Shown here: positions 35,876-45,719 of the stretch, one piece after another
Layout of the letters: the number at the start of each line of letters is the position of its first letter
How positions within the stretch are numbered: position 1 is the first letter of the stretch
Source: Asticcacaulis tiandongensis
GTDB taxonomy: Bacteria > Pseudomonadota > Alphaproteobacteria > Caulobacterales > Caulobacteraceae
Length of the DNA: 64,000 nucleotides
Direction: 5' to 3'
Assembly: GCF_006475605.1 (NCBI RefSeq)
Contig: NZ_SSBC01000019.1
Location: forward strand, 1 to 64,000
Translations under genes and position numbers: made by a program
Notes under the pieces: model-generated
What the model saw: the letters and a program-made list of their open reading frames with translations, nothing else
The model's database searches: none
Told to the model about the DNA's origin: nothing

Positions 35876-36229
35876 ATGCCCCAGACCCAACGTAAATGCT
35901 TCGCCGTTGACCTCCACGATGAGGACGACAAGATCGCCCGCTACAAGGCCTGGCATAAGGCCGGTGCCGTACCTGCCGCCGTTACCGCTGCCATTCGTGC
36001 CGATGATATCCGCGAACTGGAAATCTGGTGCGTGGGCGACCGCATGTTTCTGCTCATGGAACAGGGGCAGGATTTCGATCCGGTGGCCAAGGCCGCGCGT
36101 GACAAGGACAATGCCGACGTCAGGGCCTGGGACGCACTGATGGCCAGCTTTCAGAAACCCCTGCCCTTTGCGCCGGATCAGACATGGGTGGAAATGGAAC
36201 GCATCTATGCCCTGTCGGAACAACCCTGA
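35876..36229 (+). CDS. L-rhamnose mutarotase family protein
   Basis: This 117-residue protein belongs to the RhaM/RhaU-like mutarotase family, small cytosolic dimers that interconvert sugar anomers. It shows Y-K-A-W-H-K-A-G-A-V-P, R-E-L-E-I-W and the tail W-V-E-M-E-R-I-Y, with His and Trp at expected active-site positions. L-fucose mutarotases of this fold are alternatives. I took the ATG six bases past the LacI stop; a GTG overlapping the stop is less likely. Confidence 0.82.
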   Translation: MPQTQRKCFAVDLHDEDDKIARYKAWHKAGAVPAAVTAAIRADDIRELEIWCVGDRMFLLMEQGQDFDPVAKAARDKDNADVRAWDALMASFQKPLPFAPDQTWVEMERIYALSEQP

Positions 36230-36328
36230 TCTTCGGGCTTTCCTTATTTGACAATAGATTTTGCCCCCGAAAACAGGCATGGTTTCTCAGCCTCTTGATC
36301 TCACCCCTTTTGAAACGACGCGTACCTC

Positions 36329-37048
36329 ATGAAAGCCGATAACCAGAAGCTTTACCAGCCGATCATCGCCGCCCTTCAGGCCGACATCGCCGCCGGACAT
36401 TTCGTCAAAGGCGGACGCCTGCCGCCTGAGCGAGTGCTGGTTGAGCGTTTTCAGGTCAGTCGCCTGACCGTGCGCGAAGCCATGATCGGCATGGAAATCT
36501 TAGGTCTGGTCGAAGCCCGTCGCGGCTCAGGCGTCTATGTGATCGCCTCGCCCGAAGAGGCGCTGAAACCCTCCGACCTTGATATCGGTGCCTTTGAACT
36601 GACACTGGCGCGTCAGCTGATCGAAGGCGAAACCGCCGCCCTTGCCGCCACAACCGCCACCCCCGAAGACGTCGCCGAGTTAGAGCAGGTGCTGCAACGG
36701 ATGGAAGACAAAAGCCACCTCGGGGTGACGCTCGATACCGAAGCCGAAGACCGTGAATTCCACATGGCCATCGCCCGTCTGACGCGCAACGAGGCGCTGG
36801 TCTTTGTCGTGCGCTCCCTGTGGGATATCCGCGACCATTCACCGCTGTGTATCGAAATTCTGCGCCGGTCGCGCTCGGCAGGGGTCACGCCGGTTATCGA
36901 AGAACACCGCGCTATCTATACGGCCATTGCCGCCCGCGATCCGCATGCGGCGCGTAAGGCCATGCACGACCATCTGGGACGCGTCATCGACAACCTGTTA
37001 CGCGTTACCGAGGCCGAAGACTCAGACACCCGCAAGGTATCTGCCTGA
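36329..37048 (+). CDS. GntR/FadR family regulator (FCD domain)
   Basis: The 239-residue protein has an N-terminal GntR winged helix ([20 protein letters not shown]) and a C-terminal FCD domain with metal-binding-type residues (D-R-E-F-H-M-A-I near 150 and later H residues). It lies 100 nt before the D-mannonate dehydratase gene on the same strand, like UxuR/ExuR-type regulators of hexuronate use. Control of that gene is inferred. Confidence 0.88.
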   Translation: MKADNQKLYQPIIAALQADIAAGHFVKGGRLPPERVLVERFQVSRLTVREAMIGMEILGLVEARRGSGVYVIASPEEALKPSDLDIGAFELTLARQLIEGETAALAATTATPEDVAELEQVLQRMEDKSHLGVTLDTEAEDREFHMAIARLTRNEALVFVVRSLWDIRDHSPLCIEILRRSRSAGVTPVIEEHRAIYTAIAARDPHAARKAMHDHLGRVIDNLLRVTEAEDSDTRKVSA

Positions 37049-37102
37049 TTTTGCAAGGTCTGCGCTGCATTTCAACTTGCTATTGGAGCAGGCCTCGAAT
37101 AT

Positions 37103-37113
37103 TGGTCTGATAA
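37103..37113. promoter_or_regulatory. FadR/GntR-like half-palindrome before the mannonate dehydratase
   Basis: TGGTCTGATAA fits the FCD-GntR consensus T-N-G-T-N3-A-C-N-A except for T instead of C. It lies 36-46 nt before the ATG. A single weak match, offered as the likely site of the preceding regulator. Confidence 0.35.
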
Positions 37114-37148
37114 CTTTTGCTGTCTGCCATCTTATCAGGGCCTTCCCC

Positions 37149-38372
37149 ATGTCGTCTGTTGTCGCCAAAATCGTATCTGCCAAGGTTATCGTCACCTGCC
37201 CGGGGCGTAACTTCGTCACGCTCAAGATCGAAACGGATCAGGGCGTCTATGGGATCGGCGACGCCACGCTCAATGGCCGTGAGCTGTCGGTTGTTGCCTA
37301 CCTCGAAGAACACGTCATTCCGAACCTGATCGGCAAGGATGCCCAGCGCATCGAAGACATCTGGCAGTTCCTTTATCGCGGGGCTTACTGGCGTCGCGGG
37401 CCGGTGACCATGTCGGCTATTGCCGCCGTCGATACAGCGCTGTGGGACATCAAGGGCAAGATCGCCGGCCTGCCGGTCTATCAGCTTCTGGGGGGCCGCT
37501 CACGCGATGGCGTTCTGGTCTATGGCCACGCCAATGGCTCCGATATTTCGCACACCTCCGAAGAGGTCGCCCGCTATAAGGAAATGGGCTACCGCGCCAT
37601 CCGCGCCCAGTCAGGCATTCCGGGCGTCAAAGGCGCATACGGCGTTGGTCGCGGCTCGATGTACTATGAACCTGCCGACAGCACCCTGCCCGAAGAAACC
37701 GTATGGAACACCCGTTCCTACCTTAACTACACGCCAAAGCTGTTTGAAAAACTGCGTCTGGATCACGGCGATGAGATCGAACTGCTGCACGATGTGCACC
37801 ACCGCCTGACGCCGCTTGAGGCCGCGCAACTCGGCAAATCCCTTGAGCCTTACAAGCTGTTCTGGATGGAAGATTCCACACCGGCGGAAAATCAGGAAGC
37901 CTTCAAACTGATCCGTCAGCACACCACCACCCCTCTGGCGGTCGGTGAAATCTTCAACACCATCTGGGACTGCAAAGACCTCATTCAGAACCAGCTGATC
38001 GACTATATCCGCACCACGGTTGTCCATGCGGGCGGCATCACGCACCTGCGCCGTATTGCCGATCTGGCCTCGCTCTATCAGGTTCGCACCGGCAGCCACG
38101 GCGCGACCGACTTGTCACCGGCCTGCATGGGCGCAGCCCTGCATTTTGATACATGGGTGCCGAACTTCGGTATTCAGGAATATATGCGTCACACGCCGGA
38201 AACCGATGAGGTCTTCCCGCATGACTACAGCTTCGCTGACGGCTATCTGAAAATCGGCGACACCCCCGGCCACGGCGTCGATATCGACGAAAAGCTGGCG
38301 GCGAAATACCCTTACGAGCCAAAGCAATTGCCTATCGCCCGCCTGACCGACGGCACGCTCTGGAACTGGTAA
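37149..38372 (+). CDS. manD: D-mannonate dehydratase, enolase superfamily (ManD)
   Basis: This 407-residue protein converts D-mannonate to 2-keto-3-deoxy-D-gluconate, a step in D-glucuronate breakdown. It has the mandelate-racemase subgroup fold; ManD hallmarks include the R-A-Q-S-G-I-P-G segment, [14 protein letters not shown], the metal-binding D-V-H-H-R-L, M-E-D and V-G-E, and the W-N-W end. The ATG at 37149 begins the conserved domain and has AGGG upstream; the longer open frame overlaps the regulator. A clear terminator follows. Confidence 0.93.
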   Translation: MSSVVAKIVSAKVIVTCPGRNFVTLKIETDQGVYGIGDATLNGRELSVVAYLEEHVIPNLIGKDAQRIEDIWQFLYRGAYWRRGPVTMSAIAAVDTALWDIKGKIAGLPVYQLLGGRSRDGVLVYGHANGSDISHTSEEVARYKEMGYRAIRAQSGIPGVKGAYGVGRGSMYYEPADSTLPEETVWNTRSYLNYTPKLFEKLRLDHGDEIELLHDVHHRLTPLEAAQLGKSLEPYKLFWMEDSTPAENQEAFKLIRQHTTTPLAVGEIFNTIWDCKDLIQNQLIDYIRTTVVHAGGITHLRRIADLASLYQVRTGSHGATDLSPACMGAALHFDTWVPNFGIQEYMRHTPETDEVFPHDYSFADGYLKIGDTPGHGVDIDEKLAAKYPYEPKQLPIARLTDGTLWNW

Positions 38373-38375
38373 AGC

Positions 38376-38410
38376 AAAAACCTCCCGAAGACGGCTTCGG
38401 GAGGTTTTTT
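38376..38410. terminator. Bidirectional terminator between manD and dgt
   Basis: CCTCCCGAAG (38381-38390) and CTTCGGGAGG (38395-38404) form a 10-bp stem with loop ACGG, flanked by A5 on the left and T6 on the right, so it works for both convergent genes. Confidence 0.92.
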
Positions 38411-38414
38411 GAAT

Positions 38415-39743
38415 TTAAGCGCCCAGTGTGTCCGCCACCTTGACGGCATAGCGATCCGTCATGCCCGATACAAAATCCGTCAGGGCATGAACGGCATCGT
38501 AGGGCGTATCCACCCCGTCAAGATCAAGATGGAACGCGCGGACCAACTGCTTATGATAGGGGGACAAGCCCTCCCGATCCCAGCCGCTACGTTCCAGATC
38601 ATCCAGCACCGGCATCAGCCCGTTCATGATACGCCAGATGACATTACGGCCGTAAATTTCCAGCTCCGTCTTGCGCGGTGCATTAAAAATACGGTCGCGG
38701 GCAATCTGCTTGATGGCGGCGAATTCGTCAGCCTTATCCGACACCTCAATCAACGATTTTGAGAAACTGCCGTCCATCAGCGCATCGTAATGAACCTTGA
38801 ACGCCTCAACGCAGGCGGTAATCGCGCCGGTTATCGCCTGCGCCCGAAGAACCGATATCTCCGCCGAGGGTGACTTTTGGGTGCTAGGCTTATTACGGCG
38901 GGCAAATAAAGACGCCAATGACTCGCTGGCCTGCGCAAAACTGACATCGCCGCTGACGAAGGCGTCTTCCATGTCCATGATATTATAACAAATATCATCC
39001 GCCGCCTCCATCAGGAAGACCAACGGGTGCCGCCGCCACCATGTCCCCTGCGGCGTGGTTTCTGACGGCAGCCCCAGTTCCGCCGCGACCTGCGCGAACA
39101 TTTCGGCATCATTGTCAAACAGGCCGTATTTTTTCAGTCCGCAATAGGTATCCGGTCGGGCATGGCTGACATTGGCCGTGGCCGGATATTTGGTGAAGGC
39201 CCCCAACACCCCAAGGCTCAGACGCATCCCGCCTTCATTGACGTACATCTCGGTACGCGCCACGATACGAAAGCCCTGCGCATTGCCTTCAAAGGCCTTG
39301 AATGCCTGATGAAAGCGCGGCTCAAGGGCCTTTAATATCCCCTGAGGCTGCACCAGCTTTTCAGCAAACCAGTTACCGATCGCCGCCTCACCGGAATGGC
39401 CAAAAGGCGGATTACCGATATCGTGCGCCAGACAGGCCGCCTGAACAATACCGGCGATCTTGTCTCTCTGGGCGATATTGATACGCCCCTCATCGACCAG
39501 CCATTGCCCGACCTCGATCCCCAGAGAGCGCCCGACACTGGCCACTTCGATACTGTGGATCAGCCGGTGATGAATATGGTCGTTGTCATAGAGCGGATGC
39601 ACCTGCGTCTTGTTGGCCAGACGGCGAAATGGCGCGGAAAAGGTAATCCGGTCCATGTCCTGCATGTACATGGGACGGCCCGGCCGCTCGGCATAGTCCG
39701 GTGACATCAGCCGCGTCGTGTTCAACAGTCTGTCCCAGTCCAT
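38415..39743 (-). CDS. dgt: Deoxyguanosinetriphosphate triphosphohydrolase family protein
   Basis: This 442-residue HD-domain enzyme of the dGTPase family hydrolyses dNTPs to deoxynucleosides and triphosphate. The metal ligands appear in H-H-R-L-I-H-S-I-E-V, L-A-H-D-I-G-N-P-P-F-G-H-S-G-E and a later E-A-A-D-D-I-C-Y. A strong GGAGG lies 5 nt before the ATG. It is not functionally tied to its neighbours. Confidence 0.92.
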   Translation of the reverse strand: MDWDRLLNTTRLMSPDYAERPGRPMYMQDMDRITFSAPFRRLANKTQVHPLYDNDHIHHRLIHSIEVASVGRSLGIEVGQWLVDEGRINIAQRDKIAGIVQAACLAHDIGNPPFGHSGEAAIGNWFAEKLVQPQGILKALEPRFHQAFKAFEGNAQGFRIVARTEMYVNEGGMRLSLGVLGAFTKYPATANVSHARPDTYCGLKKYGLFDNDAEMFAQVAAELGLPSETTPQGTWWRRHPLVFLMEAADDICYNIMDMEDAFVSGDVSFAQASESLASLFARRNKPSTQKSPSAEISVLRAQAITGAITACVEAFKVHYDALMDGSFSKSLIEVSDKADEFAAIKQIARDRIFNAPRKTELEIYGRNVIWRIMNGLMPVLDDLERSGWDREGLSPYHKQLVRAFHLDLDGVDTPYDAVHALTDFVSGMTDRYAVKVADTLGA

Positions 39744-39864
39744 ATCGCCTCCGTAAGACCCGCACCTACCCCGAACCAGACAGGAATAATCGGGGAAACA
39801 TATCGATTCTTTTCACACCTCTACCGTCATATGGACGTCCATAGTCAGAAAGGCAAACAGCGCG

Positions 39865-40761
39865 ATGAGCATCAGGTACAGGCTGGGATGTAGGCTTACC
39901 TATGACGTAAGGCAACCCGCCGTCTTTATCTTTAACATTCAGGTCGCCGCCCTAAGGCGTCACACCCACCTGAACGAACAGTTGCGCCTTACCCCTGACT
40001 TGGCCACCGACCACTATATCGTACCGGATTACCATAACCGCTACCTCAGGGTTCACGCACCCGTTGGCCCCTTAAGCCTCGACTATCAGGCCGAGGTTAC
40101 GCTGCACCCCTTTCGCGCCGATCCGTCACAGATCAATGAAACGCCGGTGAGTAAGCTTCCGCTCTATTGCGTGCCCTATCTGCTGCCCTCGCGTTTTGTG
40201 CCGTCCGATCGTCTGGCCGGTTTCGCGCGCAAGGAATTCGGCCACCTGCATCGCGGCTATAGCCGCGTCACCGCCATCTGCAACTGGCTCTTTGAGCATA
40301 TTGATTACCGCTTCGGGGCGTCCGATTCCCAGACTACCGCCGCCGAAAGCCTGATCCGTCGCGCCGGTGTCTGCCGCGACTTTGCCCATCTGGGGATCGC
40401 CTTCTGCCGCGCGCTGGAAATCCCCGCCCGTTACGTCAGTTGCTATGCGTTCGGCCTTAAACCCAATGACTTTCACGCGGTTTTTGAAGCCTATCTCGAC
40501 GGACGCTGGTGGCTGTTTGACGCCACGCGCATGGCTCCGCTTGACGGCCTGATCCGCATTGGGGCTGGGCGCGACGCCGCCGAAATCGCCCTAAGTTCCG
40601 ATTTCAGCGGTGCGGTGGTTCACGGCCTGACCGATATCCATATCGAGCGCCTTGATGCCTTGCCCGAAGGTTTTACGCGCACCACCGACGCCATTTCCAC
40701 AGACGATGCTGCCCTTGAACTGCCGCAAGATGAACCGGTTATGAACGAATTGCGGCCATAG
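39865..40761 (+). CDS. Transglutaminase-like protein
   Basis: The 298-residue protein has an N-terminal beta-rich domain (1-110) and a transglutaminase-like core with the catalytic triad C170 (A-G-V-C-R-D-F), H204 (N-D-F-H-A-V-F-E-A-Y) and D219 (L-F-D-A-T-R). No signal peptide is evident. Such proteins often act as proteases or amide hydrolases of unknown substrate; the function here is unknown. Confidence 0.85.
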   Translation: MSIRYRLGCRLTYDVRQPAVFIFNIQVAALRRHTHLNEQLRLTPDLATDHYIVPDYHNRYLRVHAPVGPLSLDYQAEVTLHPFRADPSQINETPVSKLPLYCVPYLLPSRFVPSDRLAGFARKEFGHLHRGYSRVTAICNWLFEHIDYRFGASDSQTTAAESLIRRAGVCRDFAHLGIAFCRALEIPARYVSCYAFGLKPNDFHAVFEAYLDGRWWLFDATRMAPLDGLIRIGAGRDAAEIALSSDFSGAVVHGLTDIHIERLDALPEGFTRTTDAISTDDAALELPQDEPVMNELRP

Positions 40762-40941
40762 CCTTCTGCGAATGTGACGGCTGCGACATATTGCGTAGCA
40801 AAAACCACACACTCGGGGTCATGTGTCTGACAAATGCGGCTATTTGCCGAAAGGTGCGACGGAAGACGTACTTTTGCGCGTAAACACTCGCATACACCTT
40901 TTACGTTGAAAACAAACAAGAAGAAGACTCCTGTGCCAGCC

Positions 40942-43302
40942 ATGACCCTTACGCCAAGCCGTAATCTTCGCTACCTGTCCTGTTCGGTAGCCGTCAGTGC
41001 CCTGATGGCCTTCGCCCCCGCAGCACTGGCACAGTCCGCTCCCTCTCAGGCAACTCCGGCTCCAGCGGCTCAGGCTCAGGCTCCGGCCACACAGGGTAAC
41101 GCTATTGCCACTCAGCCTGCGGCATCGGCACAATCTGCGCCTCAGCCAGAACAGCCGCCCCAGACGGCGGCACCCTCCAATGCCGATGATATTGACGAAA
41201 TCACCACCGTCACCGTTGCCGGTCAGCGTCCGCGCAACCGTATCGACCGCGAAGTCTATGACCCCAAGGACGATCCTGACACCCCGATCTCAAGCGCAGC
41301 GGATGCGCTCAATAAGGCCCCCGGCGTCAATGTCGATCCCGAAGGCAATATTACGCTTCGTGGCAAGGAAGGCGTACAGGTTCTGATCGACGGCAAGCCT
41401 TCGGTCATGACGCAGGGCGAAATGCGCGCCGCCACCCTGCAATCCATGTCCGCTGACGATATCGATTCCATCGAAGTCATTACCAATCCGTCGGCTGAAT
41501 TTGGCGCCGAAGGCGGGTCGGGTATCATCAACCTTGTGATGAAGCGCAACCGCCGTCCAGGTAAGACGCTCGGCATCAATTTTGGTGGTGGCTCTGATGA
41601 CAGCCGCAACGCCAGCCTGTCCGCCGCCTACAACAGCGGCCGCTCAACCCTGTCCGGTGGCCTGAACTACCGCGAAATGAACCGCGAAAGCGAAAGCAAC
41701 ACCATCCGCGAACGCTATAACCCCAATACCGACACGACTACGCGCGGCGAAAGCAGCAGCAGCGGCAAGAACCAGATGACCAATTCCGGTGTGTCGGCTG
41801 GCTGGGACATCAATGTCAACGACAATGACAGCATTGGCGTTCAGGCGCAGTTCAACAAAATGGACCGCGACAGCCGCTCGATGAACACCAGCACCGACTT
41901 CAATGCTGCCGGAGATCCGTCCAACGCCTTCACCAGTGAGCGCGTCTCGAGCGGTGAACGTCAGAACGGCTCTTTCCGCTTTAATTTCAATCACAAGGGC
42001 GATCAGGACGGCGAAACCTTCAAGACCGATATTCGTCTGTCAAAGTCAGAAAACACAGACGATTCGATGACGACGCAGCTCTACAGCGTCGGCACGCGTC
42101 CGGATAACCGCACCCAGCAACAACGCTATGATGAAAACGAAGCCATCAATATCAGCGTTGACTATAAACGCCGCATCGGTGACGGCGAACTGGCCGTCGG
42201 CGGTGAATTTGATGTCGGCAAGAACACCTATGACAACCTCTATTACGACGTTGATCTGGCGAATGGTGACCGCACCCTCAATACGATCCGCAGCAACCGC
42301 TTCATCCTCGATCAGGATGAAACCGAAGCCTATGTCACCTATCAGGTGCCCGTAGGCACTAAATGGACGGTGCTCGGCGGTCTTCGGGTCGAACACACCG
42401 AAATCACCATCAATCAGGTCACGACAAACCTGCACCGTACCAACAGCTACACCAAGCTGCACCCCAGCCTGCACCTCAGCTATTATCTGACCGACAACAG
42501 CAAGCTGCGCTTCTCCTATTCGAACCGCATCCGTCGTCCGGGCGCCAACCAGCTCAATCCGTTTATTGTCTATCATAACGAAGAAAACGCCTCGTCCGGT
42601 AACCCTGACCTTAAGCCGCAAACCACCCATTCGTTTGAAGGCGGGTACGAATACAACAAGGACGGCCGAACCTTCACCTTGCGCGGCTTCTACCGCAAGG
42701 ACGAAGATACCTTTGTTGAACGCAGCTACTATATCGACAACAACACCGTCCTCCTGACCACGCGTGAAAACGGTGGCGAAGGTCAGTCCGGCGGTATCGA
42801 AATCGCCCTGAACGGCAAGGTCACCGATAAGCTCAATATCGATCTGCGCGGCACCTTAAGCTATGACGAGCTCAATACCCGCCGTGGCGGTGTTGATATC
42901 AAATCCGACGCCACCTCGGTCAATGGCCGCGCACGCCTCGACTACCGCCTGACACCGGCGGATCGCGTACAGCTGATGATCAACGCTCAGGGCAAGCAAC
43001 TGACCGGTCAGGGCTATAATGATCCGGTCTATACGGCGGACCTCAGCTACAGCCACCGCTTCTCAAACAAGCTGTCGATGAACCTCCGCGTGCAGGATCT
43101 GTTCGATTCCGGTGAGCGCAAGCGCGTGATCCAGACCGAAACCCTGAACCAGACCTCCTACAGCAACTGGGGCGGCCGTACCTTCTATATCGGCTTCTCG
43201 ATCAACCCGTTTGCCCGCACGGCACCGACCAATAGTGACGATATGGGCGGCGGTCGCATGCGCGGCCCCGGCGGTGGCGGTTTCGGCGGCGGCCCACGGT
43301 AA
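40942..43302 (+). CDS. TonB-dependent outer-membrane receptor
   Basis: The 786-residue protein has a signal peptide, a Pro/Gln/Ala-rich periplasmic lead (to about 80), a TonB-box-like acidic stretch (D-E-I-T-T-V-T-V), a plug domain (L-N-K-A-P-G-V-N-V, V-L-I-D-G-K-P-S, I-E-V-I-T-N-P-S-A-E) and a 22-strand-type barrel. Unusually the barrel's end is followed by a roughly 25-residue Gly/Arg-rich tail, so the usual C-terminal aromatic residue is not last. The ATG at 40942 starts the signal peptide; upstream codons look non-coding. The ligand is unknown; it stands alone between promoter and terminator. Confidence 0.9.
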   Translation: MTLTPSRNLRYLSCSVAVSALMAFAPAALAQSAPSQATPAPAAQAQAPATQGNAIATQPAASAQSAPQPEQPPQTAAPSNADDIDEITTVTVAGQRPRNRIDREVYDPKDDPDTPISSAADALNKAPGVNVDPEGNITLRGKEGVQVLIDGKPSVMTQGEMRAATLQSMSADDIDSIEVITNPSAEFGAEGGSGIINLVMKRNRRPGKTLGINFGGGSDDSRNASLSAAYNSGRSTLSGGLNYREMNRESESNTIRERYNPNTDTTTRGESSSSGKNQMTNSGVSAGWDINVNDNDSIGVQAQFNKMDRDSRSMNTSTDFNAAGDPSNAFTSERVSSGERQNGSFRFNFNHKGDQDGETFKTDIRLSKSENTDDSMTTQLYSVGTRPDNRTQQQRYDENEAINISVDYKRRIGDGELAVGGEFDVGKNTYDNLYYDVDLANGDRTLNTIRSNRFILDQDETEAYVTYQVPVGTKWTVLGGLRVEHTEITINQVTTNLHRTNSYTKLHPSLHLSYYLTDNSKLRFSYSNRIRRPGANQLNPFIVYHNEENASSGNPDLKPQTTHSFEGGYEYNKDGRTFTLRGFYRKDEDTFVERSYYIDNNTVLLTTRENGGEGQSGGIEIALNGKVTDKLNIDLRGTLSYDELNTRRGGVDIKSDATSVNGRARLDYRLTPADRVQLMINAQGKQLTGQGYNDPVYTADLSYSHRFSNKLSMNLRVQDLFDSGERKRVIQTETLNQTSYSNWGGRTFYIGFSINPFARTAPTNSDDMGGGRMRGPGGGGFGGGPR

Positions 43303-43329
43303 TTTTTTACACTCAGATTATGTCTGATC

Positions 43330-43354
43330 GGGAGGCCTCTGGCCTCCCTTTTTT
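43330..43354 (+). terminator. Rho-independent terminator after the TonB-dependent receptor
   Basis: GGGAGGCC and GGCCTCCC form an 8-bp stem with loop TCT, followed by six T residues, 28 nt past the stop codon. Confidence 0.93.
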
Positions 43355-43432
43355 ATGGCTGTATGTCCATTGACCTTATCCATGTAAGACGCCTAAACTC
43401 CTGAAAACAAAGGGTGTTGAGGGGGATATCTG

Positions 43433-44281
43433 ATGATAAGGCAGGTTTTAGCTACATTGGCAGCCCTCCTGCTCATAGGGCTTTATATGTACCCTATTGC
43501 GCAGATCATGATCTCTGATCCGGCCAACCCCGCCTTCGATTTGCAAACCATGGTGCCCGAAGCGGATATGGAGCGGGTAAGGGCCGACTACACCACATTT
43601 GTCAGCGGAGACCTGAGCGAACTGCAAGCCCGCATGGATTCCAGTCTGCGCACACCGGAAACACTGACCCAGCTTACGACCATGCGCGAGATGTTACCCG
43701 AAGGGGTGCCTGCCCCGGCCAGACTGATCAATATGAACTGGCGTCTTGTAGAATCCACAAATGGCTCAAGGCGCATGACCGAACTTGTCGTGGCATACGA
43801 CTATCCCGACAAAACCGTTCTGTTTACTGCCGCCTATACTGAACAGGCAGCTGGTGTCACGATCAACCGAATGTTTCTCCAGCCCGACGCCGGATCATTG
43901 CTCCAAACCCATAGGGTAGGTTTTGACCAGCTATCCCCGCCCCATATCCTATTCATAACGCTCTATCTGATTATCATGACCATAACCGTATGGGCACTGT
44001 ATAGCTGCCTTATGACCACGGGCCTTAAGTGGAAATGGGCATGGGCCATATTCATCCTTATTGGCATCGGCTCGGTGTCATTTCAGTGGAGCGGCGGCGC
44101 ATTGACCCACATACAACCCCTTTTCATAAGATTGCCGTCAGCCGCAATTTCGCAGATGTTCTTCCAAAGTGCGGTGGTTCATTTCAGCCTCCCTCTGGGT
44201 GCTGTTCTCTTCCTGTTGCGACGGTTTAAATCCCGCAAGGCCGCGCCCGTTACCCTGACCCAGGACGAACCTGCGACCTGA
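43433..44281 (+). CDS. Membrane protein of unknown function
   Basis: I do not recognise this 282-residue protein. It has an N-terminal membrane segment (about residues 4-26), a roughly 140-residue soluble, probably periplasmic region with a beta-rich middle (M-T-E-L-V-V-A-Y-D-Y), then three membrane segments near 170-195, 203-220 and 240-263, and a short basic cytosolic tail. GAGGGGG precedes the ATG. Its codon use is less GC-rich than that of its neighbours. It stands alone between a terminator and the pectate lyase promoter. Confidence 0.7.
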   Translation: MIRQVLATLAALLLIGLYMYPIAQIMISDPANPAFDLQTMVPEADMERVRADYTTFVSGDLSELQARMDSSLRTPETLTQLTTMREMLPEGVPAPARLINMNWRLVESTNGSRRMTELVVAYDYPDKTVLFTAAYTEQAAGVTINRMFLQPDAGSLLQTHRVGFDQLSPPHILFITLYLIIMTITVWALYSCLMTTGLKWKWAWAIFILIGIGSVSFQWSGGALTHIQPLFIRLPSAAISQMFFQSAVVHFSLPLGAVLFLLRRFKSRKAAPVTLTQDEPAT

Positions 44282-44346
44282 TTTTCATACGCCAATTCCC
44301 TACAGCACCCCTTTTTATTCATGAATAAAACTATTTTTACGCGCGG

Positions 44347-44363
44347 GTTTCCAAGCTGGAAAC
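44347..44363. promoter_or_regulatory. 17-bp palindrome upstream of the pectate lyase
   Basis: GTTTCCAAGCTGGAAAC consists of perfect 7-nt arms around AGC, 46-62 nt before the pectate lyase ATG. It is a plausible repressor site for pectin-dependent control; the regulator is not known. Confidence 0.4.
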
Positions 44364-44408
44364 GTGGTGCTACCGATAGCTTAAGCAAAGAATATAAGAG
44401 GAAATGCC

Positions 44409-45698
44409 ATGTTACGTCGTACCCTGCTCACAGGCCTTGGTCTGCTGCCCTTTATTGCGCCCGTCTCTGCCCTTGCGGCCCAGATTGGCGTCAACACCCC
44501 CTTCCCGCCCCTGAGCCGTGAACGCATCAACCAGCTGCCCGCCTCAGAACGTCAGGCATGGCTCGACTACCTGACGCGCTCGCAGACGCAGATGGACGCC
44601 GACAAGGCCGCCTTACGGGCGGAACGTGTGGGTCTGACCGCCTACCCTGCCCCGCCCAAGGACGGTAACGGTGTCAACACCATGCCGCTCGATAAACCCG
44701 ACGACTGGTACGGCTCCGACGAAGCCAAACTCATCACCGCCAATATCATCAGCTTCCAGACCCCTGCCGGTGGCTGGGGCAAAAACCAGCCGCGCAATGC
44801 CCCGCCGCGTGAACGCGGGCAGCTTTATGTCATCGACGAAAACCGCCAACCGCCAATCGATGATTTCGACAATCCCCCCGACCCGCGCTGGCACTATGTC
44901 GGCACCACCGACAATGGCGCGACCATCCACGAAACCCGCTTCCTCGCCCGCGTCGTTGCGACCACCGGAGACGAAGCCGCCAAGGCCAGCGCCCTCAAGG
45001 CCCTGAACTATTTCCTGAATGCGCAATTCCCCAATGGCGGCTGGCCACAGGTCTGGCCGCTTGAGGGGGGCTATCACGACGCCCTGACCTATAACGACAA
45101 TGCTATGATATCGGTCACCGCCCTTGTTGGCGACGCCGGACGTACCGAAGGTGATTTTGCCTTTGTACCGCCTGAAATGCGCGCGCGCCTTCTGAAGGCC
45201 GAACAAAAAGGCACAGAGATTTTCCTCAAAACGCAGGTGGTCATCAACGGCAAACCCACCCTATGGGCACCGCAATATGATGCCCTGACCCTGACGCCCT
45301 GCTCGGCGCGCAACTATGAAATGCCCGCCCTAAGCTCGACCGACAGCGGGTCTGTGCTTGTCTATCTGATGCAGCATCCTGACCCGTCACAGGAAATGAA
45401 AGCGGCCATTCACACCGGCATAGCCATGCTGAAATCTCTGGCCATCGAAGGCATGGACTTCACCTTCGCAGAAGACGTAGGTGCCCGCCGCCTTATCCCC
45501 AAACCTGACGCCGCCCCCATCTGGGGCCGCTACCTTGACCTTAAGACCCTGCAACCCATTTTCGGTGCGCGCTCCAAAGCCATCTATGATGATATTGCCG
45601 ATGTCGAAACCGGCGCGCGCAAAGGCTACGCCTGGTACAGCCGTGCCCCGCAACGCGCGCTTGATGCCTATGTGGCATGGTCAGCAAAACATCCATGA
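44409..45698 (+). CDS. pelA: Pectate lyase family PL10 (PelA-like)
   Basis: This 429-residue enzyme has an N-terminal signal peptide and an alpha/alpha-toroid fold typical of PL10 pectate lyases, with N-I-I-S-F-Q-T-P-A-G-G-W-G-K-N, D-N-G-A-T, L-N-A-Q-F-P-N-G-G-W-P-Q and Y-N-D-N-A-M as signatures. It cleaves polygalacturonate by beta-elimination outside the cytosol and complements the GH28 pectinase at 21.3-22.9 kb. Confidence 0.93.
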   Translation: MLRRTLLTGLGLLPFIAPVSALAAQIGVNTPFPPLSRERINQLPASERQAWLDYLTRSQTQMDADKAALRAERVGLTAYPAPPKDGNGVNTMPLDKPDDWYGSDEAKLITANIISFQTPAGGWGKNQPRNAPPRERGQLYVIDENRQPPIDDFDNPPDPRWHYVGTTDNGATIHETRFLARVVATTGDEAAKASALKALNYFLNAQFPNGGWPQVWPLEGGYHDALTYNDNAMISVTALVGDAGRTEGDFAFVPPEMRARLLKAEQKGTEIFLKTQVVINGKPTLWAPQYDALTLTPCSARNYEMPALSSTDSGSVLVYLMQHPDPSQEMKAAIHTGIAMLKSLAIEGMDFTFAEDVGARRLIPKPDAAPIWGRYLDLKTLQPIFGARSKAIYDDIADVETGARKGYAWYSRAPQRALDAYVAWSAKHP

Positions 45699-45719
45699 AG
45701 CAAAGGTGGCTGAAGAAGC

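Noticed and set aside
38020-38327. Small frames on both strands inside manD
   Set aside because: They are shadows of a conserved enzyme gene in high-GC DNA.
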